Program-made: the position numbers and the translations under genes | DNA from: Fredinandcohnia aciditolerans | GTDB lineage: Bacteria > Bacillota > Bacilli > Bacillales > Bacillaceae_L | Assembly (NCBI GenBank): GCA_003640645.1 | Contig: QGHH01000004.1 | Coordinates: forward strand, 272,772 to 336,771 | DNA length: 64,000 bases | Reading direction: 5' to 3' | The notes under the pieces: model-generated | Databases searched by the model: none | What the model was told of the DNA's origin: nothing | What the model saw: only the letters and a program-made list of their open reading frames with translations | Shown here: positions 1 to 8,011 of the stretch, one piece after another | Position numbering within the stretch: the stretch's first letter is position 1 | Layout: the number at the start of each line of letters is the position of its first letter

Positions 1-122
1 CCCTTCTGCTCCAAACGAGTAACGGCAGATCTAATGAGATCATGAAGCTCTGTTTCTACCCCTGATGACGGTGCCGTTACCCCTATAGTTGCTCCACTCT
101 TTAATAGAGGATAATTTATCAC
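1..122 (-). CDS. LD-carboxypeptidase (peptidase S66 family), N-terminal fragment
   Basis: Only the first 40 codons lie in the window; the gene runs off its left edge. From the GTG at 122 the product begins VINYPLLKSGATIGVTAPSS, the usual N-terminus of S66 LD-carboxypeptidases (LdcA/MccF family), which cut the L,D-peptide bond of murein tetrapeptides or related amides. A GGGGGA ribosome site lies 7 nt before the GTG. The catalytic Ser-Glu-His residues would be outside the window, so activity cannot be judged. Confidence 0.7.
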   Translation of the reverse strand, partial: MINYPLLKSGATIGVTAPSSGVETELHDLIRSAVTRLEQK

Positions 123-166
123 CCGAAGTCCCCCATTCAATTCGATATCGTCTTACACTTTTCCTA

Positions 167-505
167 TTACTTTCTTTCTATTAATCCAAAACCAACTCCG
201 GTTGGATCGACTAAATACGCCAAGAAAAAATCATCAAACTCCATTTTTTCACGGACAATCATTGCACCGTTGTCTACAGCTTTCACAATTGTATCCATAA
301 TCGAATCAACTTCAATTTGGATTCTCGTTCCATGTGGATAATCATGCGGGCCTTTGCTAATCCCACCTTGAATGTGATCTAATCTTTTAACAGGCCAAAA
401 CCCCCAATTAGGTTCTTCAAATTCCCAACCGAAAACCGTTGAATAGAATTTCACTGCTTTTTCAGGGTCCTGGCTGCTGATTTCAAAACCTACAATTCGT
501 GCCAT
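167..505 (-). CDS. VOC (glyoxalase/bleomycin-resistance fold) protein
   Basis: A 112-residue single-domain VOC protein. It opens with MARIVGFEISSQDPEKAVKF, the typical first beta strand and helix, and ends with VDPTGVGFGLIE, the C-terminal metal-site strand. Such proteins bind metals and act as lyases, dioxygenases or antibiotic-binding proteins; the substrate cannot be read here. An upstream in-frame GTG at 511 is rejected because AAAGGAG sits only 2 nt before it but 8 nt before the ATG at 505. The gene follows the GNAT gene by 13 nt in the same direction, so the two are probably co-transcribed. Confidence 0.8.
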   Translation of the reverse strand: MARIVGFEISSQDPEKAVKFYSTVFGWEFEEPNWGFWPVKRLDHIQGGISKGPHDYPHGTRIQIEVDSIMDTIVKAVDNGAMIVREKMEFDDFFLAYLVDPTGVGFGLIERK

Positions 506-518
506 CGTCACCTCTCCT

Positions 519-1322
519 TTATTTCATTATCCAAATAGCCTTTGTATAACCTATGTGCATACCTGCTCGTTCCATGTTGTTTTGACTGACTGAACCAAAT
601 TTTGCCTGACTTACAATTAACCTGCATCCTTTTTCCAGTGCTTTTTGCATCCGCTTCTTAATTAATGCTGTTTGTATACCATGATTACGAAATTCCGGCA
701 AGGTCGTTGCGGCAGCAAGAGTTCCAATACTATTCTGTGTATATAAAACTCCTATCCCCACTGGTGCATCCTCAATATTTGCAAGATAGAATGTCCAATT
801 TTCATTGTCGTAAAGTATTTTGTTATTCTGTGCGACCCCATCTTTTAAAAATGCCGGCATACCAAAGCCCTTCGTGTAAATTCCGGCGAATAAATCAAAT
901 TCATGATGGTCTAACTCGCGAACATTGATTTTGGAATTAGTGCTCGTATCCTGATGTGAAGAATGTTCTGAGTAAAGGGTTGTGTGAAAATCATATTGAT
1001 AAAAGCCCTTGTTGCTTAGGAACATAAGAAAATCCGAAGAAACATGCCCCGGCGTTAGTTCCAATCGAACAGGAATATTCTTCTGATTGTAAAAATGAAT
1101 GATTTCATCTATGTATTTCTCATCGCCATCAGATAAACCCTTTACCGTGTTGAACGATGGACCTGGAATATTCTTAACTGAAAAAGCTTTTGCACTTCCA
1201 AAGTGTTTCACTTCTACGCCCATCGGATTTCCTTCGATCGCTTGTATAGCCGTTAGTCTAGAGTTTAATACCTCTATTTCAGCGGTTTCTATGGTTTGGG
1301 CAAATTGCTTGGTTACGACCAC
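519..1322 (-). CDS. GNAT family N-acetyltransferase
   Basis: A 267-residue protein with a C-terminal GNAT domain (roughly residues 135-267). The acetyl-CoA pyrophosphate loop is seen as LPEFRNHGIQTALI, followed by the late-fold segment VSQAKFGSVSQNNMERAGMH. The N-terminal 130 residues are a degenerate second GNAT-like or family-specific part. It presumably transfers acetyl from acetyl-CoA to a small amine or protein; the substrate is unknown. The GTG start has AAAGGAAG 7 nt upstream. It lies 13 nt upstream of the VOC gene. Confidence 0.8.
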   Translation of the reverse strand: MVVTKQFAQTIETAEIEVLNSRLTAIQAIEGNPMGVEVKHFGSAKAFSVKNIPGPSFNTVKGLSDGDEKYIDEIIHFYNQKNIPVRLELTPGHVSSDFLMFLSNKGFYQYDFHTTLYSEHSSHQDTSTNSKINVRELDHHEFDLFAGIYTKGFGMPAFLKDGVAQNNKILYDNENWTFYLANIEDAPVGIGVLYTQNSIGTLAAATTLPEFRNHGIQTALIKKRMQKALEKGCRLIVSQAKFGSVSQNNMERAGMHIGYTKAIWIMK

Positions 1323-1395
1323 TTCTCCACTTCCTTTTTTGATGAATTTATAAAACTACTAATGTGATGGATGCCAGCCCTGTGATCATTTCCAT

Positions 1396-2169
1396 TTATT
1401 CCGACACCTTTCTGCAGACATAAATCATTTGATGGCTATCTTCCGTTAAAGGCGATTCATCCCAATCCTTGTAAACACCTAAAATCTCAAATTTATTTTG
1501 TTTGAGTAAACGATCCATCTCTAGCGGAAATACATAGCGCAATTTGATATTCGTTTTCTGTTCTCCAACTGTTTTACCGCTGTCATCTTTTTGTCGTCTA
1601 ATAGTTATATAGTGTTGCACTTGCTGAAGCGCGTCGTAGTTACTTATCGTGTAGACATCTACCGTTTTCCCTGTTTCATCCTTATAGCTTAGCCAATATT
1701 CCTCAGTAGGTGGTTGAAGCAATTCATCCGGACTTGGAAACCTCGTGCCGAAGATGAAAATCCCCTCTTCTTCAAGGTGATCGTGAACGGAAGTTAGAAG
1801 CTGATCATGCGCTTCATTCGTAAGAAAGTGCTGAAATGAGTTTCCGACGATAAAAATCAGTGGACTTTTTACTCCTAATTGAAGATTCATGCAGTCTTGC
1901 TCAATCCACTCAATGTTTAGGTTTGTATATTCTGTTTTCTTGTTTGCTTGAGCAAGCATGCCTTGATGTATGTCTACCCCAATAAGAGAATGTCCCGCTT
2001 CTGCTAAGGGAATGGTTGCTCGACCTGTTCCACAAGCCAAATCAATGATTGGACCGTTAACTTTTTCAGCCCATTTTTTTAAGAATTCCACATCATCTTG
2101 GAAAGGGTCATTTTCTCGGTCATAAAGGACCGGATCTTGGTATTCCTCAAAATTATCAAATTTGTTCAT
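1396..2169 (-). CDS. class I SAM-dependent methyltransferase
   Basis: A 257-residue Rossmann-fold methyltransferase. Motif I is IIDLACGTGRATIPLAEAG at about residues 42-60, and motif II is the acidic end of LIGVDIHQGMLAQA. The C-terminal half is a beta-rich cap usual in small-molecule methyltransferases; the substrate is not evident. An open frame extends 24 codons further upstream, but the ATG at 2169 has AAAGGAG 5 nt before it and begins MNKFDNFEEYQDP, a normal start for this family. It is divergent from the YitT gene, so the two promoters must share 2170-2318. Confidence 0.8.
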   Translation of the reverse strand: MNKFDNFEEYQDPVLYDRENDPFQDDVEFLKKWAEKVNGPIIDLACGTGRATIPLAEAGHSLIGVDIHQGMLAQANKKTEYTNLNIEWIEQDCMNLQLGVKSPLIFIVGNSFQHFLTNEAHDQLLTSVHDHLEEEGIFIFGTRFPSPDELLQPPTEEYWLSYKDETGKTVDVYTISNYDALQQVQHYITIRRQKDDSGKTVGEQKTNIKLRYVFPLEMDRLLKQNKFEILGVYKDWDESPLTEDSHQMIYVCRKVSE

Positions 2170-2318
2170 TTGTGCTCCTTTACTAAACTTATTAAAATTA
2201 CTTATTATAAGTTTCCACTTAAAGGTATTAATTTCCTTCAAAAATTGTAAGCATGTCCGTTAAATGTGGTAATATTAATAAGTAAATTTTATTTTTAATA
2301 GTGAAAGGCTTGGTTTTT

Positions 2319-3185
2319 ATGGTAAAAACAAAGAAAAAACGGGTATTAACAGAAATTAAACAACTTATTATGATTACCATCGGGGCTCTGATCGCGGGCT
2401 TTGGGTTGGAACTATTTTTAGTTCCAAATGATATTTTGGATGGTGGGGTTATCGGTCTGTCCATCATTGCGTCCAAGATATTTGGAGTTCCAATGAGTAT
2501 CTTCCTTATAGTTTTAAATATTCCATTCCTTTTTCTTGGGTATCGAAAAATGGGAATTAAATTTACTTTACATACGTTATATGGCGTTGTTGTTTTATCC
2601 GCCTTTACTGCTTATTTGCATCATTTTGAACCTGTAACAGATGATTTATTTTTAGCAACCATTATTGGGGCGGTTATTTTAGGAACAGGTGTCGGATTGG
2701 TCATTCGGACTGGTGGAGCTTTGGATGGTACCGAAATTTTGGCCATCATCGTAAGCAGGAAACGACCCGTATCTGTTGGACAATTTGTGATGATCACGAA
2801 CGTATTTATTTTTATTCTTGCTGCTTTGCTCGTATTCAGTTGGGAAACAGCCATGTACTCCATTATTACATATTACATTGCTTTTAAAATGATAGACATT
2901 GTGGTTGAAGGCTTGGAAGAATTAAAATCAGTAACCATTATTTCTGATATGCCTGATGAGCTTGCTAATGAATTGAATAAAGTTTTGGGTCGTGGAATTA
3001 CCTTTATTCATGGTGAAGGGGCCTACACAAATGAACCAAGGAAAATCATTTATACAATTGTTAGTCGGATCGAGCTCTCCACATTAAAGGAAATTTCTCA
3101 TGAACTGGATCCAAGTGCATTGATTGCAATTGAAAATATCGCTGATGTGACGGGTAGTAATTTTGGAAACGGCAGCGGACATTAA
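2319..3185 (+). CDS. YitT family membrane protein (DUF161 + DUF2179)
   Basis: A 288-residue protein with five or six hydrophobic segments in the first 200 residues (for example GALIAGFGLELFLVP and LATIIGAVILGTGVGLVIR). These carry the family signature TGGALDGTEILAIIV. A soluble C-terminal DUF2179 domain of about 80 residues follows (VTIISDMPDELANEL to the end). YitT paralogues are common in Bacillus; their function is not established. A GTG at 2301 is in frame, but the AAAGG at 2304-2308 fits the ATG at 2319 with 10 nt spacing. A hairpin terminator follows the stop. Confidence 0.85.
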   Translation: MVKTKKKRVLTEIKQLIMITIGALIAGFGLELFLVPNDILDGGVIGLSIIASKIFGVPMSIFLIVLNIPFLFLGYRKMGIKFTLHTLYGVVVLSAFTAYLHHFEPVTDDLFLATIIGAVILGTGVGLVIRTGGALDGTEILAIIVSRKRPVSVGQFVMITNVFIFILAALLVFSWETAMYSIITYYIAFKMIDIVVEGLEELKSVTIISDMPDELANELNKVLGRGITFIHGEGAYTNEPRKIIYTIVSRIELSTLKEISHELDPSALIAIENIADVTGSNFGNGSGH

Positions 3186-3195
3186 GTAGTAAATG

Positions 3196-3224
3196 CAGAG
3201 GCTAGATGGCCTCTGTATTTTTTG
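3196..3224 (+). terminator. rho-independent terminator of the YitT gene
   Basis: CAGAGGC (3196-3202) pairs with GCCTCTG (3209-3215) and is followed by TATTTTTTG. It lies 10 nt after the YitT stop codon. Confidence 0.8.
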
Positions 3225-3296
3225 TTATACAAGCATTTCGTTTTTACTTGCAGATTTGTTAAAATTTAGATGACGCTATAGAAATAGGTGATAATG

Positions 3297-3674
3297 ATGA
3301 TTAATAAAATTGGTAAAGTAACTGTTTATGTGGAAGATCAAGAACAAGCAAAGGATTTCTGGGTGAACAAACTTGGCTTTGTTTTAAAGTTTGAACAACC
3401 AATGGGACCCGATTTCTCTTGGTTAGAAGTTGGTCCAAGTGAGAACGAGTTTACGACGTTGGTACTCTATGCGAAGGCAGCTATGGAGCAGCATGACCCA
3501 TCAAAGGTTTCTCATCCATCGATTCTTTTCAGCACAACTGATATCGACACTGCTTATGAAAATATGAACTCAAATGGAGTTAAAGTTGGGGTATTACAAA
3601 AAATGCCGTATGGCTCTATGTTCACCTTCTACGATCAAGATGGAAATGAGTATTTATTACGAGAAGATAAGTAA
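3297..3674 (+). CDS. VOC family protein
   Basis: A 125-residue glyoxalase-fold protein. It has MINKIGKVTVYVEDQEQA at the start, LGFVLKFEQP in the first half and FYDQDGNEYLLRE at the end, as in YP_/PhnB-like VOC members. Substrate unknown. Three start codons cluster here (GTG 3288, ATG 3294, ATG 3297); the last gives the best spacing from GGTGAT. It stands alone between the YitT gene and spoIIP, with its own terminator. Confidence 0.8.
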   Translation: MINKIGKVTVYVEDQEQAKDFWVNKLGFVLKFEQPMGPDFSWLEVGPSENEFTTLVLYAKAAMEQHDPSKVSHPSILFSTTDIDTAYENMNSNGVKVGVLQKMPYGSMFTFYDQDGNEYLLREDK

Positions 3675-3691
3675 GAGAGCTTTTCCCTAGA

Positions 3692-3716
3692 AAGCATGGT
3701 CCGCCATGTTTTTTTC
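3692..3716 (+). terminator. terminator after the VOC gene
   Basis: AGCATGG and CCATGTT form a short stem with one G-T pair around a TCCG loop, followed by a run of T. The stem is weak but well placed, 18 nt after the stop. Confidence 0.55.
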
Positions 3717-3806
3717 ATTTGAACAAAATCGATCATAGGAAAATAGACATTCTATTTAGGTAGAATTATTCATATATATGTCCAAAAGCAATAAAGGACG
3801 GATATC

Positions 3807-4958
3807 ATGAAAAATTTAGGATATGGGCAATTGTTAATTCCGAGAGTCGCCCTTATGTTTATCTTAACCGTACTCATTTGTTTTGCAGCCGCATCAAGCA
3901 TATCCTCTATTAAAAAAGATTGGATGAGTTTTCGCGAAATCGATGTTAACATTCGAACCTTTCCAACTGAGTTTTTTGTGAAATTACTTGAATCTGAAAA
4001 TGCCTATTTCGGACAATCTTTAACCGTGGAACAGGAATCTTTCACAAAAACCTTAGTAGAATCAACCTTTCAATTTAAATACGGTGATTTGCGAAGCTTT
4101 TTCGGCCATGAACTACCCGGATTATCTTTGCATCATACCGAAATCCTGGTATCTGGAGAAGGTACAGATTTCACCAATCTCCCATACGAATCGGCGCCAC
4201 CTTTAGATGTCTTACTACAAGAAAGAGAAATGGCTCAAAAGGAACTGGATGAGTTTAATAAGGAAGATCCGAAAACTCCACCAGTCAATCTAGCCACGGA
4301 TAAAAAGGTGCTAATCTACCACTCTCACAGTTATGAATCCTACTTACCTCTACTTGGACTTACTAGTGACCCGGATATGAATAAAGCTGTCGATTCTAAA
4401 ACAAACATCACAGTTGTTGGCGAACTTCTAGGAAAAGAGTTAGAAAAATACGGAATTGGGGCAGTTATCGATAAGACGAATATTGGGCAAATATTGAAGA
4501 AAAAAGGGTGGGACACGACTGAATCTTATGCTGTCTCACGTGAAATCGTTCAATCGGCAATGGCAAGTGACTCCGATATCGACTTTCTAATCGATATTCA
4601 TCGTGACAGTGTTCGAAAAGATGTAACAACTGTTACCATCAACAATAAACCATATGCGAGAGTATTTTTTGTGGTCGGAAAAGCGAGTCGTCATTTTGAA
4701 AAAAGTTATGCCTTGGCCGAGGCTCTAGATAAATCTATCGAATCGCTGTTCCCAGGAATCAGCAGGGGTGTGGTTGGAAAAGGACTGGACCAAGGAAATG
4801 GAGTGTATAATCAGGACTTAGCGGAAAACTCCATTCTGATCGAGGTCGGTGGCGTCGATAATGACATGAAAGAAATAAAAAACACCGTTGAGGCGCTGGC
4901 AAAGGTAATCAGTGAACATATCCTCGATGCTGAGAAAGTGAATGCAACAAATGAATAA
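3807..4958 (+). CDS. spoIIP: stage II sporulation protein P (SpoIIP)
   Basis: A 383-residue SpoIIP homologue, the amidase/endopeptidase of the SpoIID-SpoIIM-SpoIIP complex that thins septal peptidoglycan and drives engulfment in the forespore membrane. A single membrane anchor spans residues 12-31. The catalytic domain begins near residue 165 and shows the family motifs HSHSYES (172-178), DIHRDS (263-268), YNQDL (334-338) and EVGG (346-349), which carry the zinc ligands and catalytic acid. Bacillus species often have more than one copy. The usual gpr-spoIIP context is not seen here, so this may be the second paralogue. In B. subtilis the gene is sigma-E dependent; I did not identify a sigma-E promoter with certainty. 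Confidence 0.93.
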   Translation: MKNLGYGQLLIPRVALMFILTVLICFAAASSISSIKKDWMSFREIDVNIRTFPTEFFVKLLESENAYFGQSLTVEQESFTKTLVESTFQFKYGDLRSFFGHELPGLSLHHTEILVSGEGTDFTNLPYESAPPLDVLLQEREMAQKELDEFNKEDPKTPPVNLATDKKVLIYHSHSYESYLPLLGLTSDPDMNKAVDSKTNITVVGELLGKELEKYGIGAVIDKTNIGQILKKKGWDTTESYAVSREIVQSAMASDSDIDFLIDIHRDSVRKDVTTVTINNKPYARVFFVVGKASRHFEKSYALAEALDKSIESLFPGISRGVVGKGLDQGNGVYNQDLAENSILIEVGGVDNDMKEIKNTVEALAKVISEHILDAEKVNATNE

Positions 4959-5121
4959 AGAGTTACTCTTTTGGCTTATTTGGTTGTTTGTTTCCACATT
5001 GTTTTGCTTTTTTTACTTACCCTTTGTCTATACCCTTGCAGCATTTCTCACTGGTATTGTGATGTGTTGCAAAGCGTTGATTAAACTATTGGTTGTAGAG
5101 AAAGAAAAACAACAGGGGTAA
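4951..5121 (+). CDS. small two-helix membrane protein overlapping the spoIIP stop
   Basis: A 56-residue open frame (59 if the ATG at 4942 is used). It begins MNKELLFWLIWLFVSTLFCF, continues with a second hydrophobic stretch (FVYTLAAFLTGIVM) and ends in a charged tail KEKQQG. It overlaps the end of spoIIP in another frame, which suggests translational coupling; no clear ribosome site is visible. I do not recognise a family. The hydrophobic pattern and the charged C-terminus argue for a real small membrane protein. Confidence 0.5.
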   Translation: MNKELLFWLIWLFVSTLFCFFYLPFVYTLAAFLTGIVMCCKALIKLLVVEKEKQQG

Positions 5122-5169
5122 AATACTCTAATCCCGCGCTGTAATAAAATTTTTTGTCAAACAAGATTA

Positions 5170-5201
5170 GGTGCGTTTAACCCTTTATGGATTAACGCAC
5201 C
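5170..5201. repeat. palindromic intergenic repeat (GTGCG...CGCAC type)
   Basis: GGTGCGTTTAA and TTAACGCACC form a near-perfect stem around a CCCTTTATGGA loop. It resembles the GCACC-containing dispersed hairpins at 35276-35330, 36445-36500 and 50236-50264. It may act as a terminator between the convergent neighbours, but no strong T run follows. Confidence 0.5.
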
Positions 5202-5233
5202 TATTTACGTTCATTTTAATTCTTCCTATCAAT

Positions 5234-5872
5234 CTAATAAAGTCTTTTCGAATAACTTTCTTCAAGGCTATCCTGGATTGATTCTTTCGTTGCATGAGGG
5301 AGTTTCGTGTGTTCAAGTAACATTTTTACCGGGGATGGTAATTGTGATCGTTCCGGCCAAGAATCAGGCTTCCATAATCCCGATCGGATAAAGGCTTTGG
5401 CACAATGGATAAAGCACTCCTCTACCTCAACTCCTATGCCTAAAAGTGGCTTTTTCCCATTAACGGCCATTTCCTCAAAGAGTTCATGGTCCTTGACCAC
5501 CGTGGCTTTTCCATTCACTCTCATTGTTTCACCTAATCCTGGAATCATAAAAAGAAGACCTATCCTAGGATTCGTTAAAATATTTCGAAGTGAGTCCATT
5601 CTCTTATTCCCAGGTCTCTCGGGTATGAGTAAATACTTCTTGCTTAACACCTGAACAAAACCTGCCTGATCCCCTCTTGGAGAGACGTCACAAAAGCCAG
5701 ATTCATCAGACGTAGATATGACAAGAAATGGTGATTTAGAAATGAACTTTACACAATTTTCATCAAGATAAGAAATAGCTTTTCTTTTGACCAACTCACT
5801 TGGAGTACCCATCATGGAGCGCAACTCTTCTTCTGTTTCAATTTTATGTAGAAATGGATTTCCTTTATTCAT
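5234..5872 (-). CDS. pyridoxamine 5'-phosphate oxidase-fold flavoprotein
   Basis: A 212-residue protein of the PPOX / general stress FMN-binding split-barrel superfamily. Motifs seen are FLVISTSDESGFCDVSPRGD (strand 1 and turn), LLIPERPGNKRMDSLRNIL (phosphate-binding loop of FMN-dependent PPOX-type proteins) and GLLFMIPGLGETMRVNGKA. The KRMDSLRNI plus GETMRVNG combination matches the subfamily annotated as MSMEG_1061 or DR2398 type. The reaction is unknown; relatives reduce or bind F420 or FMN. The ATG has AAGGTG 8 nt upstream. It is co-directional with the MFS gene upstream, 51 nt away. Confidence 0.8.
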   Translation of the reverse strand: MNKGNPFLHKIETEEELRSMMGTPSELVKRKAISYLDENCVKFISKSPFLVISTSDESGFCDVSPRGDQAGFVQVLSKKYLLIPERPGNKRMDSLRNILTNPRIGLLFMIPGLGETMRVNGKATVVKDHELFEEMAVNGKKPLLGIGVEVEECFIHCAKAFIRSGLWKPDSWPERSQLPSPVKMLLEHTKLPHATKESIQDSLEESYSKRLY

Positions 5873-5923
5873 TTAAGTCACACCTTCTTTTTTTGTAGTA
5901 AAAAACCAGATACTCCTCTTCGT

Positions 5924-7186
5924 TTATTTACTAACCGTCACACTAGGGTCCTGGGGAATGATTGTGGCTTGTTTTTTTATGATTAATACAAACAGGGTTG
6001 CAACGATACATAGGACTCCTGCGGATAGAAACGTAATGGTGTAGCTATGGAAAACCTCGTAAAAATATCCACCTAAATATGCAGCTACTCCAGATCCGAT
6101 TTGGTGGGCTGCAAACACCCAGCCATAAATAATCGGCCCATTTATTTTTCCGAAGAAGTCAGCTGCTAGTCGAACCGTTGGCGGAACCGTAGCAATCCAG
6201 TCCAATCCATAAAATACAGCAAAGGCGATAAGCATCACATACGACTGCATCTGAAGAGCGTACGGCAACACGAGTAACGACAGTCCTCGAAGACCATAAA
6301 ACCAAAATAAGAGCCAACGGTTGTCGAAGCGATCAGATAACCAGCCCGCAATCATCGTTCCGATTATATTAAAAACACCCATGAACGCGAAGATGCTCGC
6401 TGCGTGTACCTCAGGTATTCCATGGTGGGTTGAGGCTGGGATAAAATGTGTACCTAAAAGACCTGCAGTCGACAAGCCGCAAATGAAGAAACTACCTGAC
6501 AGTAACCAAAACGGTACGGAGCGCATTCCAATCCATAGCACTTCAAAGGCAGAACTGATTGGATTCTTTTTAGTTTCATTTTTCACTTCTTCCTTGGTTG
6601 CCCCATAAGGAAGAAGCCCCTTATCACGTGGATGATCCTTCATCCAAATAAAGATGATCGGGGTTATTAGGAGTCCTAGTCCGATAAATACAGTCGTTCC
6701 TACTCTCCAGGAAAATTCCTCAGTTAAAAATGATAATAACGGTAAAAAGACCATTTGCCCCGCAGCGGTTGCAGCCATAAGGAGACCCAAAACCATTCCG
6801 CGCTTTTCTTCAAACCAAATCGTTGCGATATTTGCTGAAAGTACGGATAAAAAAACGCCCGAACCTATCCCAATAATGACTCCCCAAATGAGGTGAAGCT
6901 GCCAAATATGTGTCATGTACAAACTTGTAATTAATCCGATAACTAACAGGACCATCGAGTAGGCCATGATTTTTCGAACGCCTAATCTCTCAAGCCCCGC
7001 AGCAATGAACGGCCCTGAAATTCCATAGAGTATGAGATTAATAGCAAAAGCAAATGAAATGGATGAACGGCTCCACTCAAACTCTTGCTCTAGCGGAATT
7101 AAAATAACACCTGTAATTGAGCGAATTCCAGCTGCTATCAATACCGCAACGAATGTAATCCAAACCACAACCCAGCCATAATGCAT
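5924..7186 (-). CDS. MFS transporter, oxalate/formate antiporter-like
   Basis: A 420-residue major facilitator with 12 predicted helices and a central cytoplasmic loop (about residues 190-215, DHPRDKGLLPYG). The short loop between helices 2 and 3 carries ERLGVRKIM, the MFS signature. The N-terminus MHYGWVVVWITF and the LGLLMAATAAGQ segment are typical of the OFA/monocarboxylate clade, so an organic acid is the likely substrate class (inference). The ATG at 7186 has AAGGAG 8 nt upstream; the GTG three codons earlier overlaps the ribosome site. Confidence 0.85.
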   Translation of the reverse strand: MHYGWVVVWITFVAVLIAAGIRSITGVILIPLEQEFEWSRSSISFAFAINLILYGISGPFIAAGLERLGVRKIMAYSMVLLVIGLITSLYMTHIWQLHLIWGVIIGIGSGVFLSVLSANIATIWFEEKRGMVLGLLMAATAAGQMVFLPLLSFLTEEFSWRVGTTVFIGLGLLITPIIFIWMKDHPRDKGLLPYGATKEEVKNETKKNPISSAFEVLWIGMRSVPFWLLSGSFFICGLSTAGLLGTHFIPASTHHGIPEVHAASIFAFMGVFNIIGTMIAGWLSDRFDNRWLLFWFYGLRGLSLLVLPYALQMQSYVMLIAFAVFYGLDWIATVPPTVRLAADFFGKINGPIIYGWVFAAHQIGSGVAAYLGGYFYEVFHSYTITFLSAGVLCIVATLFVLIIKKQATIIPQDPSVTVSK

Positions 7187-7219
7187 GGACAGCACTCCTT
7201 CTTGTTTTACAATGCAGGT

Positions 7220-7603
7220 TTAAAGATTCTCATAGATTTCAATTAAATTGCCTGCTGGGTCTCGAAAATGTGCAACCTTCAGCATCCAATCAACTTGTTC
7301 GTGTGGCTTCGTGATGAACTCAAGTTTATCCTTCATTTTTTCGTATGTATCCTCGACACTGTCCACTTTAAAAATCAATGCCGAATTGTCCTGATTTTCT
7401 ACAAGTGGTACATATTCAGTACCTATCGCAGCCACCATTTGTTTTCTTTCAAAAAGACCCAACTTCGCTCCACCAATTCCTGTAAAATCAGCATAATTGG
7501 ATTCTTTATCCCCCCATGAAACTTCAAAACCTAATGTGTCTCGGTAAAATAAGAAACATTCTTTATAGTTATCTACTAACAGACGAATATGTGTTAAGTT
7601 CAT
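7220..7603 (-). CDS. VOC family protein
   Basis: A 127-residue glyoxalase-fold protein. It opens MNLTHIRLLVDNYKECFLFY and ends FRDPAGNLIEIYENL, the classical last strand with the metal-ligand Glu. AAGGAGG lies 6 nt before the ATG. It is 33 nt upstream of the MFS gene in the same direction, so a two-gene transcript is plausible. Confidence 0.82.
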   Translation of the reverse strand: MNLTHIRLLVDNYKECFLFYRDTLGFEVSWGDKESNYADFTGIGGAKLGLFERKQMVAAIGTEYVPLVENQDNSALIFKVDSVEDTYEKMKDKLEFITKPHEQVDWMLKVAHFRDPAGNLIEIYENL

Positions 7604-7737
7604 TTCGTCCCTCCTTATTTAAACGTTTACTCGTAATATGTATTTTAGATATTTCCATTATATGTTTTTCGGAAATTTCCGTCTAATTGTATTTGGTTGT
7701 GGACTAAGGATCGGGTTTCGAAAAATTTTGGTTAACA

Positions 7738-7827
7738 GCCATAAGTTTTAATTATTGGCCATAAAATCATTTTATTGGCCATAAATTTTATTTATTAGCC
7801 ATATTTTTGGATTATCAGCCATAAGTG
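7738..7827. repeat. five-unit tandem repeat, 20-bp pitch (GCCATAA type)
   Basis: GCC(ATAA) begins at 7738, 7758, 7778, 7798 and 7818, exactly 20 bp apart. Each unit is GCCATAA followed by 13 AT-rich bases. The spacers differ in sequence but never in length. The same unit type recurs at 24091-24177 and, inverted, at 25505-25605. Intergenic, no coding potential. Confidence 0.85.
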
Positions 7828-7867
7828 GTCGCAATGACTTGTTTTTTTCAGGAATCACTCACTTATA

Positions 7868-7970
7868 CTGGCCTATAACCTTTTGGTTACTGCCGCTAAT
7901 TCGGAAATACTGCCACTATTCCAAAAATACTGCCGCTAATCGCCAACTTACTGCCATTAGCGAAAATCAC
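7868..7970. repeat. second 20-bp-pitch array (TACTGCC type)
   Basis: TACTGGCC/TACTGCC cores place their TGCC or GCC at 7871, 7891, 7911, 7931 and 7952. The steps are 20, 20, 20 and 21 bp. The unit differs from the neighbouring GCCATAA array but keeps the same pitch and copy number. It ends just before the terminator of the AraC-type gene. Confidence 0.75.
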
Positions 7971-7980
7971 CACACATTAA

Positions 7981-8005
7981 AGCCCCAAGGAATCTCCTTG
8001 GGGCT
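7981..8005 (-). terminator. terminator of the AraC/GyrI regulator gene
   Basis: AGCCCCAAGGA and TCCTTGGGGCT form a perfect 11-bp stem with an ATC loop, 7 nt beyond the stop of the minus-strand gene. Confidence 0.85.
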
Positions 8006-8011
8006 CTCTCT

